From contig NC_134970.1 in the NCBI RefSeq assembly GCF_965638725.1, forward strand, positions 4,345,001 to 4,409,000: a stretch of DNA of 64,000 nucleotides, in the 5' to 3' direction. Under the pieces are notes generated by a model. It was given only the letters and a program-made list of their open reading frames with translations, ran no database searches and was not told the DNA's origin. A program made the translations under genes and the position numbers. Shown one piece after another: positions 24,999 to 36,199 of the stretch (its first letter is position 1; each line of letters begins with the position of its first letter). The DNA is from Aptenodytes patagonicus. Lineage: Eukaryota > Chordata > Aves > Sphenisciformes > Spheniscidae.

Positions 24999-27900
24999 CT
25001 GGAACAACGAGAGACAGTAAGTGAACCAGGTTACGAGCAGCCAGCAGGGACACTGGAGCCTCGCAGCCCCTTGCTCCCTCACGCACCTCCCAGGCCAGCC
25101 TTAGGAAGCCCCTTCGGCTGAGCTAAGTGCTCAGAGGAGCAATGCTGCCCGTTTTTATCTCTGCCAGTGACCTGGCTCCTCCCTTCCCGGCACGCTCGCT
25201 CCCTGATTCCTGGCCACACCAAGTCCCTTGGCTAGATTTCTCCTCTCTTCCTGACTCTTCTCAGTAACGTGTTTGCAGACAGTCATATGCCAGAAGAGGA
25301 AAGCCACCCAACTCCCTACCCCACTTCACCACCTCCCCACCCTTGCTGGAAACCTGCAAGCTATCCTCTGACCCGCTCAGCGAGTGCCACGGGCTACACT
25401 GGCTCTTACTCAGCCCAGACAACAGCAGCATCTGCAGTGGCTTCACGCTGGGATGAAAGCAAAAAATCACAGCACAAAGGGTGCCGTGACCTCCCCGGCT
25501 GCACCCGGAAAACGTGTCTGGGAGCTGAGCCGTGGGGCTCCGCGGCTGCCTGAAATGCTGCTACCCCGACCTGCAGCCACGATGGTTCAGGGTACAGCAA
25601 GAGCAAACCAACCCGCGACCACGCCGAGCTGCTGCGGCTCCCGTGCGGAGCTGCAGCGACAGTGCCGATTTCTCCTGGCAAGCACCTCCGACTTGTTTTC
25701 CACAACTTCTACAAGAGATGAGGTGTCTCTTTTCCTAAATCCAGAGGCTCTAATTCCCCCTGTTCTTTATGTCTTCTGAGCTCCTCTCGGAATAAGAAAA
25801 TTAAATGAGAACCAATGCCCCTGAACTTCACAGGTATCCTAAACCCAGACCTGTAGTTTAGGGCTCATTGCAGCTCCTTTACGGCTCTGCTCGTCGCACT
25901 GACCTCACCCCCTGGTTTTTGCAGAGAAGGGAGCGAGGCCACACAGTTACCGTCAGGGTTAGAGAGAGATCGCTGCAGCTCCCAGCCTGTTCTTTGGCAT
26001 GCCAGTACATGTTCCCAGGCCAGACTTCTACAGGGCTAAACTGGTGGGTTTTCTGATTTGCACCAGGTCTAAATTCATGAAGACACATCAACACCCAGAA
26101 GTTTAAATTGTATCCTGGGCAAAAATTTAGAAAAGCTCTGGTTATGGATAAATAACCACCTATGTCAAGATTAGAAGTGCAACACGTGGTCCAAGCTCAC
26201 AACCTCACACTGAAGATTATTCAGAAGAAAAATAAATTGAGACCATAAGCAGTAATGTGAAGTACAGCCTGCAGTCAAGGTGGGGATGGGGGCCTGAAAA
26301 TGCAAAGCTTATCGGCCTGGCTTAGAAAGCCATCGTGTATTTGCATTGCTGCATTCAGGGAGCCTGAGCAGCAGTGACACACAGATGGAGATGCTGTTTT
26401 TTCCTACGCGCCTCCGAGGACAGGATTTCCCTTTTCCTCTCCAACCTCAAACATCCCCATCCAAGGAAAAGCTGAAAATGCAATGAGGATCAGCAGCTGG
26501 GACCGAGGGTAAAGCTGGGAGGAGAGCTGGCTCCCACTTGCCCAGATCAGCAGAGACCCGGGCTCCAGAGCTGCTCCTCTCCTTGCTCTTCTCTGCTCTG
26601 GGACGCAGTGGAGACAGCTCAGGGAGTGCTTGGAGCGGATGAACGTGCCCCCGTTCCCTCCTCCACAGAGGAAACCCTCCTGCGCTTCCTCCGCTGCCAT
26701 CCCCAGCCCCTCCTCGGGCGCTTAGCCAGGCTACAGCTGCAGCCCACCTTGCATAGGAAGGCCTCAGTGCCTTTCAAGGGGAAGCAAGAACAGACTCAGA
26801 GCAGCTCTCTGGAGTTTGTGGGTAAGCGAAGCAGTATGAATTTCTACCGTACCTCGCATTGCTACAGCCCAAGGCTGCACTGAACGCTGGGGGGGATGCG
26901 GACACATCCAGCCAAAGAGTTCAGCTGCCTCTGGAGCTTTTGCAGTTTGATCTATAGGTGCAACTGGTTGTGTTTCACATCAACCCACTGCCTCTGAGCC
27001 AGACCTCAGCCACGAGTAACAGGGAATGTCTGATGCAGACCTGACTGCTCAGTATGAAGGATGGCTGGTGAGCACAGGAGTCCAGTGCCCAAGAAGCAGC
27101 TGACTCATGTGATTTTTTCACGCTTGCCGTCTGCCAAACCCTTAGGAAGCGTCAGGCTGCGACTGTGGCGGTCATGTAAGAGGAACTTTCATTTTCAGTT
27201 TCCTTCTCAATATAGTTTCTTGCAGCGCTTTCTTCTTTTGAAACACGGGACACCGCAGCCCTTTTGCACACATGCACATCTGGGACCAGCAGCTACGTCC
27301 CTGTCAGCACGCTGTGGGTCCCCAGCCTGCTCCCAGGGGAGGACCCTAAACTCCCATTCCTGCAAACCAAGTGAACGCCCAAGATAGCTCACCGCCAGTC
27401 TCTGCTGGGGGTCAAAGTGCCTCGGACCATCCTCTCCAGTATCGAGTGCTGCTGCCCACATTCCTCCTGCTTCCCAGCCCAATGCCCCTTTGATTTGCCC
27501 CGTTCCCCCTTTGTTATGAGAATACCGTGCTGGAAGAGAGCAGGGAGGGGCGTGAGGGAGGGTACGACACCCATACGCTTAAAGACAGCCCAAGGCCGCA
27601 GAAGATGAAGGCCCTCCAGGACTTGAGGCAGGGCTCAAGAGAAGGTTTGGGGGAAGCTGCAGGTTACTGGGAGCAGTGTTTAATTCTCAGCAGCTGCTAA
27701 AAGATTCAGCTCCGCCCTGACTTTTTGTTCTTGTAGGAGGCTGCAAAGGGTTAAAAGCAGCGGGCAGCACCTAGGATGTGGATTTAGCAACACCTCCAAG
27801 AGAGCACAGGAGTCTTATCTTTATAAACCAGCACATGCCATGCAAAGATTCAGCCTTCCTGGAACCTGCCAGGCTTCCCTAATAAAAAAAAAGACCTTTG

Positions 27901-29128
27901 CCTCAACTGTTTCTCATTTCACCCTCATCTCCTTTGCTTAAAGGACTCTGACACGTCCTGTGTGTCCTCATGACACACTCACCACTTCTCCCAACTTTTC
28001 CCCAAAGGAAAGTGCCTGTGTGCAGGGAAGATGGTGGGACTGGCCCAGAGCGGGAGGCAGAATTGCAAGCTGCAGGAGGGGAGAGGATCTGCAGGAGCAG
28101 CCATAATCGCTATGAACAAGCCCGGCTATGGGGCTCTGAAGTCACCCCCCGACATGTTATGAAGATCCTGTTCCAGGAAATGCAGGAAGCATCCTCTGGG
28201 ACGAGCGTTTCCCAGGTCTGGTCCTGGGCCTGTGCATGGGAGTGATTCCATCATGCAGCGTGCAGGGCAGCTAACCCTCTCCAGGACAGAGATCCCACAG
28301 GACTCCTGTGCCCTGCTGCCATCCCTGCACGGACAGCGCAGCATCAGCCCCGCTCCTCCCAGCCTGGCCTAGAAAAGCAAACAGGTGAGTTTGCCCAGTT
28401 TGGTGTTTACCCACCCAGCACGGCACCAGGGTCCAGCTGGCCCACGAGCCCCAGCAGATGCAGACATTGCAGCCGGGGTGCCCCCACAACCCCGTGCGCC
28501 CACATCCTGCAGGTCCCCGGCGCTGCTGGGCGGGAAGCCGTGCAGGCAGCCGTGCAGGCGAGCCTGCAAAGCCACATGTGCCATGTCCGTGTCTGAGGTC
28601 ACAGCCCAGAGCGGGGTGAAACGGACGTCACCCCGGGTCCTCAGCGTGGCACAACTCTTCCCACCAACAGCTCACACAATCCTGCCTACCCTGAACGCCT
28701 ACACTGAGCGCTGGCACGGGGATGCCGGGTGCGGCTGTCACCACTGCTGCCTCGCCAAGGGGGAAAAAAAACCCAGCTGGAGAGAATATTATTAAAAGAG
28801 AGAATATTCCCTCTTTGGGGCAACGATCAGCTCAGAGTGACCTTTCAGCCCTGGCCCAGCTATTGCACGCATCGGAGCGCTGCTTGCTGCGGTACCCCTG
28901 CGTACTTTAACCTTGTTCACCGGGCGGTGCGGGTTGAGGCCCTGCGGCTCTGCCCACCCCTCCCGCCTTGCCGGCATCCCGGAGCTCCCGGTGCATCCCT
29001 CCCCCCCCGGCTCACGGCAGCCTCGGCACCGCCCGGCCGGGCCCGGTGAATAAAGATAACTCATCCCGAGGGAGGCTGGGGGGTGGTGGGGGGGGGGGGG
29101 GGTGGCGGTGTCCCCCCCCGCTACTCAC
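24999..29128 (-). other. BAK1: BAK1 5' UTR intron (proposed)
   Basis: About 4.1 kb between the proposed donor at 29128 (GTGAGTAG) and the acceptor at 24999. No nested exon or strong repeat was recognised. A further untranslated exon cannot be excluded. Confidence 0.55.
29088..29102. repeat. Homopolymer G15 / G-rich tract
   Basis: Fifteen G in a row preceded by GGGG(G)TGGTGGG blocks, so the plus strand could form a G-quadruplex. It lies just inside the proposed BAK1 first intron. Confidence 0.9.
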
Positions 29129-29400
29129 CGCGTCCCGGCGGGGACCAGGCGGGCCGGGGTGTCCCGGGGAGCTAACGCATCCCGGCGGGGAGCTGCTCCA
29201 TCCCCGCCGCCTCCCTTCCTGCCTCCTCCCCGGAGCGCGGCGGCACGGCGCGGGAGAAGGAAGCGAGCAGGGCCGGGGAGGAGGAGAGAAAAGAAGAGAG
29301 GAGGGAAAAACAAAAAAAAAAAAAAAAAAAAAAATAGAAACCCAACCCCAGACCATAGATGCAGACGCGGAGCCGGGCAGGGCTCAGCTCCCTCTAGAGG
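29129..29400 (-). other. BAK1: Proposed untranslated exon 1 of BAK1
   Basis: The low end is set by the donor GCG|GTGAGTAG on the minus strand. The high end is a guess inside the CpG island because no start-site evidence is visible. It would splice to the acceptor at 24999. It has no known coding role. Confidence 0.45.
29312..29334. repeat. Homopolymer A23 (T23 on minus)
   Basis: Twenty-three A after a purine-only stretch (GAGGAGAGAAAAGAAGAGAG), inside the CpG island. On the BAK1 strand this is a long pyrimidine tract in the promoter or first exon. Confidence 0.9.
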
Positions 29401-29760
29401 CACCTTCCCCGGCCGGTGCGTGGGAAAGCGGCTGCGGTGCGGCTCTGTGCAGCGCCGAGCACGGCGGTGGCGGGGGGGGGGGGCAGCGGGGCTCCTCGGG
29501 GGGCTCTCAGGGGGTTGGGGTGAAGCCGGGGCATCGCCTGGCTGCGGGACGTTGTGCAGGGCGGGGGGTTTTGCTGGGAGCGGGGTTGGGGGCCGCCGCC
29601 CGCAGCACATCCCATCCCGGCACCCCGCTTGCCACGATTCCCCGGGAGTCTTCGGTTTCTCCCTGGGTTCTCCAGTAATTTTTCGGACCTTTTCGTTAAG
29701 GCTGCAGCACCTTAGCACGATCGGTTTGCCCTCTGTTAGGTTCCCCGGCAGGTAGGGCCG

Positions 29761-32700
29761 GGAGCCCTGTTAAAGCCATTATTAGAGCATTTCTGGTTTC
29801 TAGTGGGAAACTTCCGTGTTGATCTGCCAGAAGAAAAGTCGCTGGTGGCAGGGGTGGTTCACACCACGTGACTTAGGAAATTTGAAATCCACTGAGACTG
29901 GGAAAAATCACAGTGGCTGGAGGAAAGGGTGTGATTCACCCTGGAGAGCAAGATAGCTTCGCTGGAGGTGGCTCTCGGCTCAGCAAGCTGCCCCGGCTGC
30001 TTTTCCTCCCCTCACTCCTTGGGAGACTGCCAGGGACTTCACTGTTGGTGCTGCAAAATGCCAGATATGCAAAGGTTTGGGGCCAGTGTAAATGCCTGAC
30101 TGCTAATTATCAAATTACCTGTCCGTCCAACGGTAGGAGCACTGTTCGTGCCCTGGGACGACATGCCCTGTGGGATGCTCCCTGCTCCGGGGCCGAACAG
30201 AGAGATTTTTGAATCCTTGATTTCTTGGCCGAGCTTTGCCGGGGAAAATGGGCCCCTGGCTGCAGAGAGCCCTGCTCTGGCTCCAGAGATGCCCTCTCCC
30301 CTTGGAGGTGCGGGCTGCTGGGGACGTGGCCTTGGCAGACCTTTCTGAGGGCGGCAGCCGCATCGACACCAGTGAAAAGCGGGTTGTGGAGGGCGAAGCA
30401 AAGGATGCCCGCAGTGACTGCGGGGCCCAGGGGCCAGGAGAGATGTGCCCTGGCCAAAGATGGCTTTCGGTGGGGTAAGACTAATCACGGAGCAGAGGAA
30501 GGTGAGGAATCAGCTAATGGGGACTGTCCCCACCAGCCTGGAGGCAAGGGGTTTGCCTTCTTCCCAGCGTGTGCTCGCAGAGAAACTCACGGTCCTGGGG
30601 GCGGCTCGAGGTCCCACCACCAACCTTAATTCTGCACTGAGCCTTGGGGTGAGTTTTGGTGGTGAAGGTAGCAATGGTGGCTGTTTGGGTCTGAATGTCC
30701 CTACCTCTGGGTTATCCCAGTGCCCCTGTTGATCTGTGGTGGTGGCTGTTCTTGTGCACAGCCAGTGTGATGTGTGCCCAGGTTTTAGGCTGAATACTGG
30801 CACAGGCTCAGCGGGATGTGCTGACTGCTGCAAGATGAATCCTGTGCTTCTCTCCGCCACATTACATCAATCTGGGCTGTTCCTGAGTCTCACCACCATT
30901 TCAGATTTAGCGTCCCTTCGTATTAGCTCATTAGGTGGCAGCGTTGGTGAGAACTTTTGCAAAAGTGAATCTCATCTAAAATCCTTCTGCCTTTTTGCAA
31001 TTCCACCTCAAATACATTGCATAACACCTCTGTGGCATGGCTGTAGAAAATCGGCAGGGAAAGTGGTACCGCGTGAGCATCAGGTGTACGATATTCGTAG
31101 CTGCTTCTAATCACATTGAGCAGCAAAAGTTGTGGAAAATAAGCTGTGCAGGAGGCTCGGACAACTCCTCTGTGCCCACAGCAAGTGCAGCAAGGAGCTT
31201 GTGGGGACTGAGCTGTGGGTGGGCAGCGGGGACTCGTACTGCAATGTGTCTGCAAATAGCAGCTGGAGAGTGTTAAAGAGCAGGGAGATATCTGGGATAA
31301 AGGGAAATTAGTTTGAAAGCACCAGTTCTGCTTATGGGAATGGCCCACATGGACGTCAAGAAATGGTGGCGGCGAGCAAGTATTTAGGCGATCATTTGAT
31401 GAGGGGTATAAATCCTGCGTGTCGCTCTGCTGGTGCGGAGACGGCCTGCCTTGCTATTGCAGTGGTTTTCAGATGTTGAGGCAATAGGGAAGAAACTCCC
31501 AGCCGACTGTGCTGGGCTTTGCGATCGCTGGTGCTGATGTGAAATGTTCCCCGCTTCGACCGGCAGCCCCTTTTGCTGGTGTAAATAAAGAGATGTATTT
31601 ACTGCTGTAAATAAGTGATGCACGGCAGCTGCAGAGAAGGAGCCTCTGGTTTCAGGATTCACGTGGCGTTTTAGGATGTGGTTTCACCAATTGGTTGGTG
31701 TAGTCTGAATCTGTGCTGCTGCTGGGAAGGGGGCTGCGCTCAGCCGCGCGTCCCCAGCCCTCCTCTCGTGCCAGCAAGAGCTGACATGAAAACACTTTTT
31801 GCAGTGAGGAGGACTGTGGTCTGTGCTTTGCAGGAGCCGTGCCCTGCGCTGACTGCCAGAGCCCAGCGATGGCAGAGGAAAGGAAACAGGAGGGTGCAGC
31901 TGGAGGGTGGGAGAATCTCGGTTTCAGTCATGATGACATGGCAGTTTTAGATGATTTTTTTTGGGGGGGAAAAAAAAAACCCCTTCTTGCAGCCAGCAGC
32001 TTGTGGACTAGCTGAGCCAAGGATGAGCAGACACTGGCAGAGCCAGCCAGAAGAAACTCCTAGCGTAGAAGCAAAGCTGAACTCCTACCAGCATGCCTCC
32101 ACGAGGGATACGTTACATCAGCGAGAGCAGCTTTATGCCAGTGTTACTGCAGCTACAGCACGGCTCTGTCGAGTGCAGGAACGTTGCGGAGAAAATCATG
32201 CCCCTGCCTGAGTCTGTGATCCCAGGAAAATACCCATCAGAAATGTGCCTGAGGGGCCGAGGGAGAAACAGGTCCTTGAGTTTGCTGCTGTTTCAGTTCC
32301 TGCCTTTATTGTCATGAATGTATTGCATTGCGATGGCAAACGCAGACGCTGCTTTTAAAAGCTGTTTGCTCCGCTGCTGCCTGCAGAATTAGTATTTTTT
32401 TATCTTTCTCTCTTTGGCCATGGTACTGCGCTGCTGGAGGAGTTCTTGCGTGTTTTCAGGAGCCTTCCCCCTTCCTCCCACCCTCCCTTGCTGGTGTGAG
32501 GGTCCCTGAGGAGATTTCAGGGCTAGGCCAAACTGTGGCAGAGGTGGGAATGCTGCAAGAATGACTTGCTGTGGGTAGAAGGGAGGCTTCACCTTTTGGG
32601 GCCCCTCTTCTCCCCCAGCTCTGGGCTGTGCTCGGTCTGTATCCCCGTTCCAGCCCTGGGCTGTGCATCCTTTGTCCCTCTGGGTGACATCTTGCCCCCT

Positions 32701-32844
32701 CCCCAGCCTTGTTTCAGATCCCTGTCACTGTCTCAGTGCCGCAGCTCTGGGTTCCGGGCAGTTTGGGGCCGTTTGATTCAAATCCAGTTCTAAGCCGTTG
32801 AGCCACTGGCCGACCCCGCAGCCCCGCTCCCAGCGCTGGCACCG
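29761..32844. other. Region between the CpG island and the GGNBP1-like exons
   Basis: No exon could be assigned with confidence. The best candidate for an upstream exon is the frame ending at 30474 (donor TGGG|GTAAGA), which carries a charged stretch (LSEGGSRIDTSEKRVVEGEA) before the donor. Its start and its connection are unknown. Confidence 0.5.
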
Positions 32845-35800
32845 ATGGATGCCCCGACAGCCGCCCGGGCTCTCAGCCGTCCCTCCCTGCTCCAGCTCCT
32901 CAGGAATCTCTTTGAGCTCCCATGAAGCATGCAGGGGACACGGGAGCCCAGAGTGGAGGGGCAAGAGCTGGGCGCCGTTGGGGGCAGCAGCAGCCCAGGG
33001 GAACTGGCAGGCCAGCAGCACCCATGCTGGGAGCCCTGGGAAGGTGCCGAGGGGGAGAGCACGGAGCTGCTGCTGCTGGGGGGGGGGGTGTCAGCCTCGC
33101 CGGCTCCCTGGGGAGCAGCACAAGCAGAAGCTGCCTGTCGTTGAGCACCGGTGACACAGAGCTGGCGGTGGCCGGTGATGCGGTGGACACTCCTGCCAGC
33201 AGCCCAGCCCGGCAGCGTGCAGGCAGCGGGGTGGCCAGTAAAGAGGGGACAGCCATGCCAGAAGCTTTCGGTGACAAAGCTCTGGAGACGTAAGCGTTGG
33301 GGTGGGGGGTGACATGGGGCCAAAGGCCCGGCTTGCTTCAGCGTCCCTGTCGAGGGAGCACGTCCTCATAGCCACGGATGCCCTAGGGGGATAGGGAGAA
33401 GCCCGCTTGGTTGCATCGGTCTTGTCAGATCCCAAGCAGCTGGTGTTTTGCAGAAGGCTGCTTGTTTGGACTTTATTAACAGCTGCTCATTTGGATTTTA
33501 TAAAACCCAGTTTTCCCCTTACTTCCTTAAAACATTGAAATGAGCCCAGTGTTTCCAGTAAGGCTGCAGTTGGCTTCCAGAACCCACACAGCTTTGGGGC
33601 ATCCTGCATCCACAGCAGGCAGGCTCCATTCCCACCGCTGCCTGTGCTGCTCTTACCTCCCCAAAGGTCCCCAGGCGGTTCTGTATGGACTGTGGCACCC
33701 ATCAGAAACCCGAGTTATAGCCCTTTGTTGTCCTTGGCCTCTCTAGGCTGCTGACAAGGGATGCAACCAGATCCAGCTGTGTTAGTGTTGCTGACAGAGG
33801 GTCAGAAATTGCAATGCTGGTCCTGCTGGCCTTTGTTTGAACACACCTAACTGGGCTTTGCCTCCAGGGATGGGCTCCTTCAAGGTCTGGGTGCTGATGG
33901 TGAAGATGTTACCTGCAGTGCAAGCCCCGAGCCGATGTTTTCTGTGGACTTCGATGCTGAATGGGAGAACGAGCAGCTCCTGAAAGGTGAGAGGACGGCT
34001 CAGAGGGAAAGGAAATCCCCCCGCCTCATCCCTGAGGACTCGAGGGCTTCCTGGGGCAGCTGGTGGGTGGGAGAAGTCCTGAGGAATGACTGGCAGCCCT
34101 TCTCCCGCTCTGTATGCTGCTTTTTGGGTATGAGCCTTGGGGCTAGTGCTGCACGCTGTCTGCTGGCTGAATGTTGGCATCAAAGCTGCGTGTTGGAGAA
34201 AGACCAACCAGGGGGATTGCTGAGGCAGTCAGGTCACTGGGGAGAGTACCCAAGGGCCAGGGCAGAGAGCACTGAAAATTGCGCAGGGGATGCGAGGGGC
34301 TGGGGCACTTCAACCAGTCGCCCACTGAATTCAGTGCCCAGCGTGCCTGACAATAAGTCCATTTGCTTTGCTGGTACCAGAGGATCTGGACCTGTCACGA
34401 TAACCTCTTTCAGCCACTCCACTGGGGGCACGTTTGCTTGCTGTGCCAAGGACCACGTGCAGGAAGGGAGGTGACTGCTCTGGGGAGTCACTGTTTTCTT
34501 TGGGCTTGTTTTAAACAGCAGGTGAGGGTGCAGGATCCCTGAAAGCCGAGCTGTCCCAGTGGAACAGGCTCTTCAACATGAACAGACATCGATGGACTTC
34601 ACACAAGGTTGGTGAAAGGACATGGAGCATGGGGCTAAGGCGGTGATCACTCCTGAGGAGGATCTACGTGCAGGCAGATCCAAGTGCCCTCAAGCCTTAG
34701 GAAAGGCATAGGGATAGATTAGCGCGGGGGATGCTAAAACTCATCCCTGGCACTGCCAAGGCACTACCGCATCAGAGGCTGTGGGCTTTCAGGGGTGTCT
34801 TTGAAGTTCTTCTGTACCTCCATGGTCCTTTCCACCTGAGCAGGGAACGGTCTCAGGATGGTCAGTGATGGGCAACACACGGTACTGGGACGTTTGCTGA
34901 GATGGGATGGATGGGAGTGAAATAGGGATAGTGGCAAGAGCCAGGCCTTCGGGATTCCCTTCCTGGTCTTCTTACAGGCCCCCACTGTGACTATGGTTGT
35001 TTAATTGGGGTAACTGGTTACCCAGCAGCCCTGGAACAAGCTGTATGTGCAAAATTATCTTGCCGTCCCTAACAATCCCATTGTAATAGCTCCTGGATCT
35101 CCCTAGCACATCGGATCCAAAGCAGAATAAGAGATGCCCCTGCAGACTAGGTTTTCATCTGAGATGAGGGTCAGGTCAGGGATGCTGGTGATTTCCCCAG
35201 GTATCTGCAAGACAGCGTGAGCAAGCCCAGAGGAGGCCATGGACGGAGCAGGACGGGCGTCTCCAATCCAGGCAACATAAACAGGGCAGGTTTGCAGCAG
35301 AGAAACAAATCTGCAGCAGAGCAGAGACTCCAGCTGCTCGGTCAGGGCTCTGAGAGGCGCTGAAAAAGGTGCAGGACCTGGTAGAGCTGCAGGAAGTAGC
35401 TGGGGTGGCGGACAGGTTGGTGGTTTAATAAAGCTGTTCTGCCGGAGCGTGGGTGTGGGGTGTGACTGGTGCAGCACGGAGATATAAGACAAATTAGGCC
35501 CCCTCTCTGCTGGATGGTGCAGTGCATTAAATCAGCTCTTTGAGAAATGGGCAGTATTTTGTTCCCGACAGCAAAGAGGGACTCCAGGGCAGTGTTTTAA
35601 CAGTAGCCTTGGGGAGCTGCCTGAAGCTGTTAAAAAGTTGTTTTTTTAACAGATTTCCTTTCTATACAGCATAACCATGCTACAGATCCTGCCACTGCCT
35701 GGCGAAATATGGGAGACGAGTGGCAAGTTAACAGTTTAGGGCGTGGGAGTCCAGAGACCAGATGTCTGCTGGGTTCCGTCACTCACTCCCTGTGTGACCC

Positions 35801-36199
35801 GGGGCCAACCTTTTCCCCTGCTTGCCTCAGTTTCCCATCTGTGCCAGGAGACATCTACTCAAACTGCACGAAGTGCGCTGAGATCTCTGGATGATGAATT
35901 GGCGTGGCAGGGGTTGGGGGGGGGGGGGGAAGAAGAGGTAGAGGTTTTTTTGAAGATCAGCTACTGGAATTAGCGTTACATCAGAATCAAACTGTTGTAC
36001 AGAGACATTTTGTCAACTCTGACATCATCTTTTTCTTTTTTTTTTTTTCCCCCCACTGCAGCCTCATGCCCCGGGAAGCTTGATGGAGCTGGAAAGCCAA
36101 GAGGAGCCTCTTTTGAATGCGGCTGCTAAGAGACCTGCAACACGGGTTCTCCCCCTCCTGCCTGCAAAACCCTCTGGTGTGGTCCCGGTCGAGAGGTGA
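32845..36199 (+). CDS. Candidate spliced gene, GGNBP1-like by position
   Basis: Four plus-strand exons join in phase: A to 33289 (donor GTAAGC), B 33868-33986 (donor GTGAGA), C 34522-34607 (donor GTTGGT), E 36062-36199 (long pyrimidine tract before the acceptor). The encoded parts include EPMFSVDFDAEWENEQLLK (B), LKAELSQWNRLFNMNRHRW (C) and LMELESQEEPLLNAAAKRP (E). No transmembrane segment or familiar domain was recognised. In human, GGNBP1 lies between BAK1 and ITPR3 in this orientation, so orthology is inferred from position only. Exon A is troubled: the frame from ATG 32845 stops at TGA 32923-32925, and the frame from ATG 32929 shifts at an 11-G run (33078-33088). The last exon may end at TGA 36197-36199 or splice on at AG|GTGAGC. 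It could be a working gene with a different start, or a pseudogene. The symbol is left empty because homology was not tested. Confidence 0.5.
32929..33289 (+). CDS. GGNBP1-like candidate exon A (frame broken at G run)
   Basis: From ATG 32929 (A at -3) the frame reads MQGTREPRVEGQELGAVGG..., acidic and open until after the 11-G run. From about 33095 a different frame is open to the donor (SLSTGDTELAVAGDAVDTP ... PEAFGDKALE), ending AC|GTAAGC, phase 2. One G more or two fewer would join the two frames. The left edge of the exon is not known; a further in-frame segment, MDAPTAARALSRPSLLQLLR from 32845, is cut off by a TGA. Confidence 0.4.
33868..33986 (+). CDS. GGNBP1-like candidate exon B
   Basis: Acceptor TTTGCCTCCAG, donor AAAG|GTGAGA, 119 bases. 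Its first base completes the Thr codon from exon A and its last base starts a Gly codon. It encodes DGLLQGLGADGEDVTCSASP, then EPMFSVDFDAEWENEQLLK. The acidic, protein-like composition and the matching phases on both sides are the main support for the gene. Confidence 0.58.
34522..34607 (+). CDS. GGNBP1-like candidate exon C
   Basis: It begins after a tandem acceptor CAGCAG: use of the first AG would add one Ala codon in frame. It encodes GEGAGSLKAELSQWNRLFNM, then NRHRWTSHK, ending at a codon boundary with a weak donor GTTGGT. Phase fits exons B and E. Confidence 0.55.
35730..35850 (+). mobile_element. MIR/CORE-SINE copy
   Basis: Colinear blocks: 'GGGTTCCGTCACTCACTCCC', 'TGTGTGACCCGGGGCCAACC' and 'GCCTCAGTTTCCCATCTGTG' follow the MIR consensus. 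It lies in the intron between exons C and E of the GGNBP1-like candidate, in the same orientation. Confidence 0.75.
36062..36199 (+). CDS. GGNBP1-like candidate exon E (possibly last)
   Basis: It is preceded by TTTTTTTTTTTTCCCCCCACTGCAG, a very strong acceptor. It opens in phase 0 (PHAPGSLMELESQEEPLLNA, then AKRPATRVLPLLPAKPSG) and reaches VER-stop at 36197-36199. The same bases form a good donor (GAGAG|GTGAGC), so either the gene ends here or it continues. A possible next acceptor is CCTACAG at about 36533. Confidence 0.55.
   Translation, partial: PHAPGSLMELESQEEPLLNAAAKRPATRVLPLLPAKPSGVVPVER

Larger units (their letters stand above)
28970..29760. promoter_or_regulatory. CpG island, BAK1 promoter, possibly divergent
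   Basis: This is a dense GC- and CpG-rich block with long G and A runs (G15 at 29088-29102, A23 at 29312-29334). On the minus strand it contains a near-ideal donor (GCG|GTGAGTAG, intron starting at 29128), fitting an untranslated first exon of BAK1 that begins somewhere above about 29.2 kb. On the plus strand CGGCAG|GTAGGG (29746-29757) is a plausible donor for a first exon running the other way, toward the GGNBP1-like candidate. No TATA box stands out. The start sites are inferred. Confidence 0.65.

Noticed and set aside
28968-29678. 236-codon open frame on the plus strand.
   Set aside because: It runs through G15 and A23 runs of the CpG island; composition artefact.
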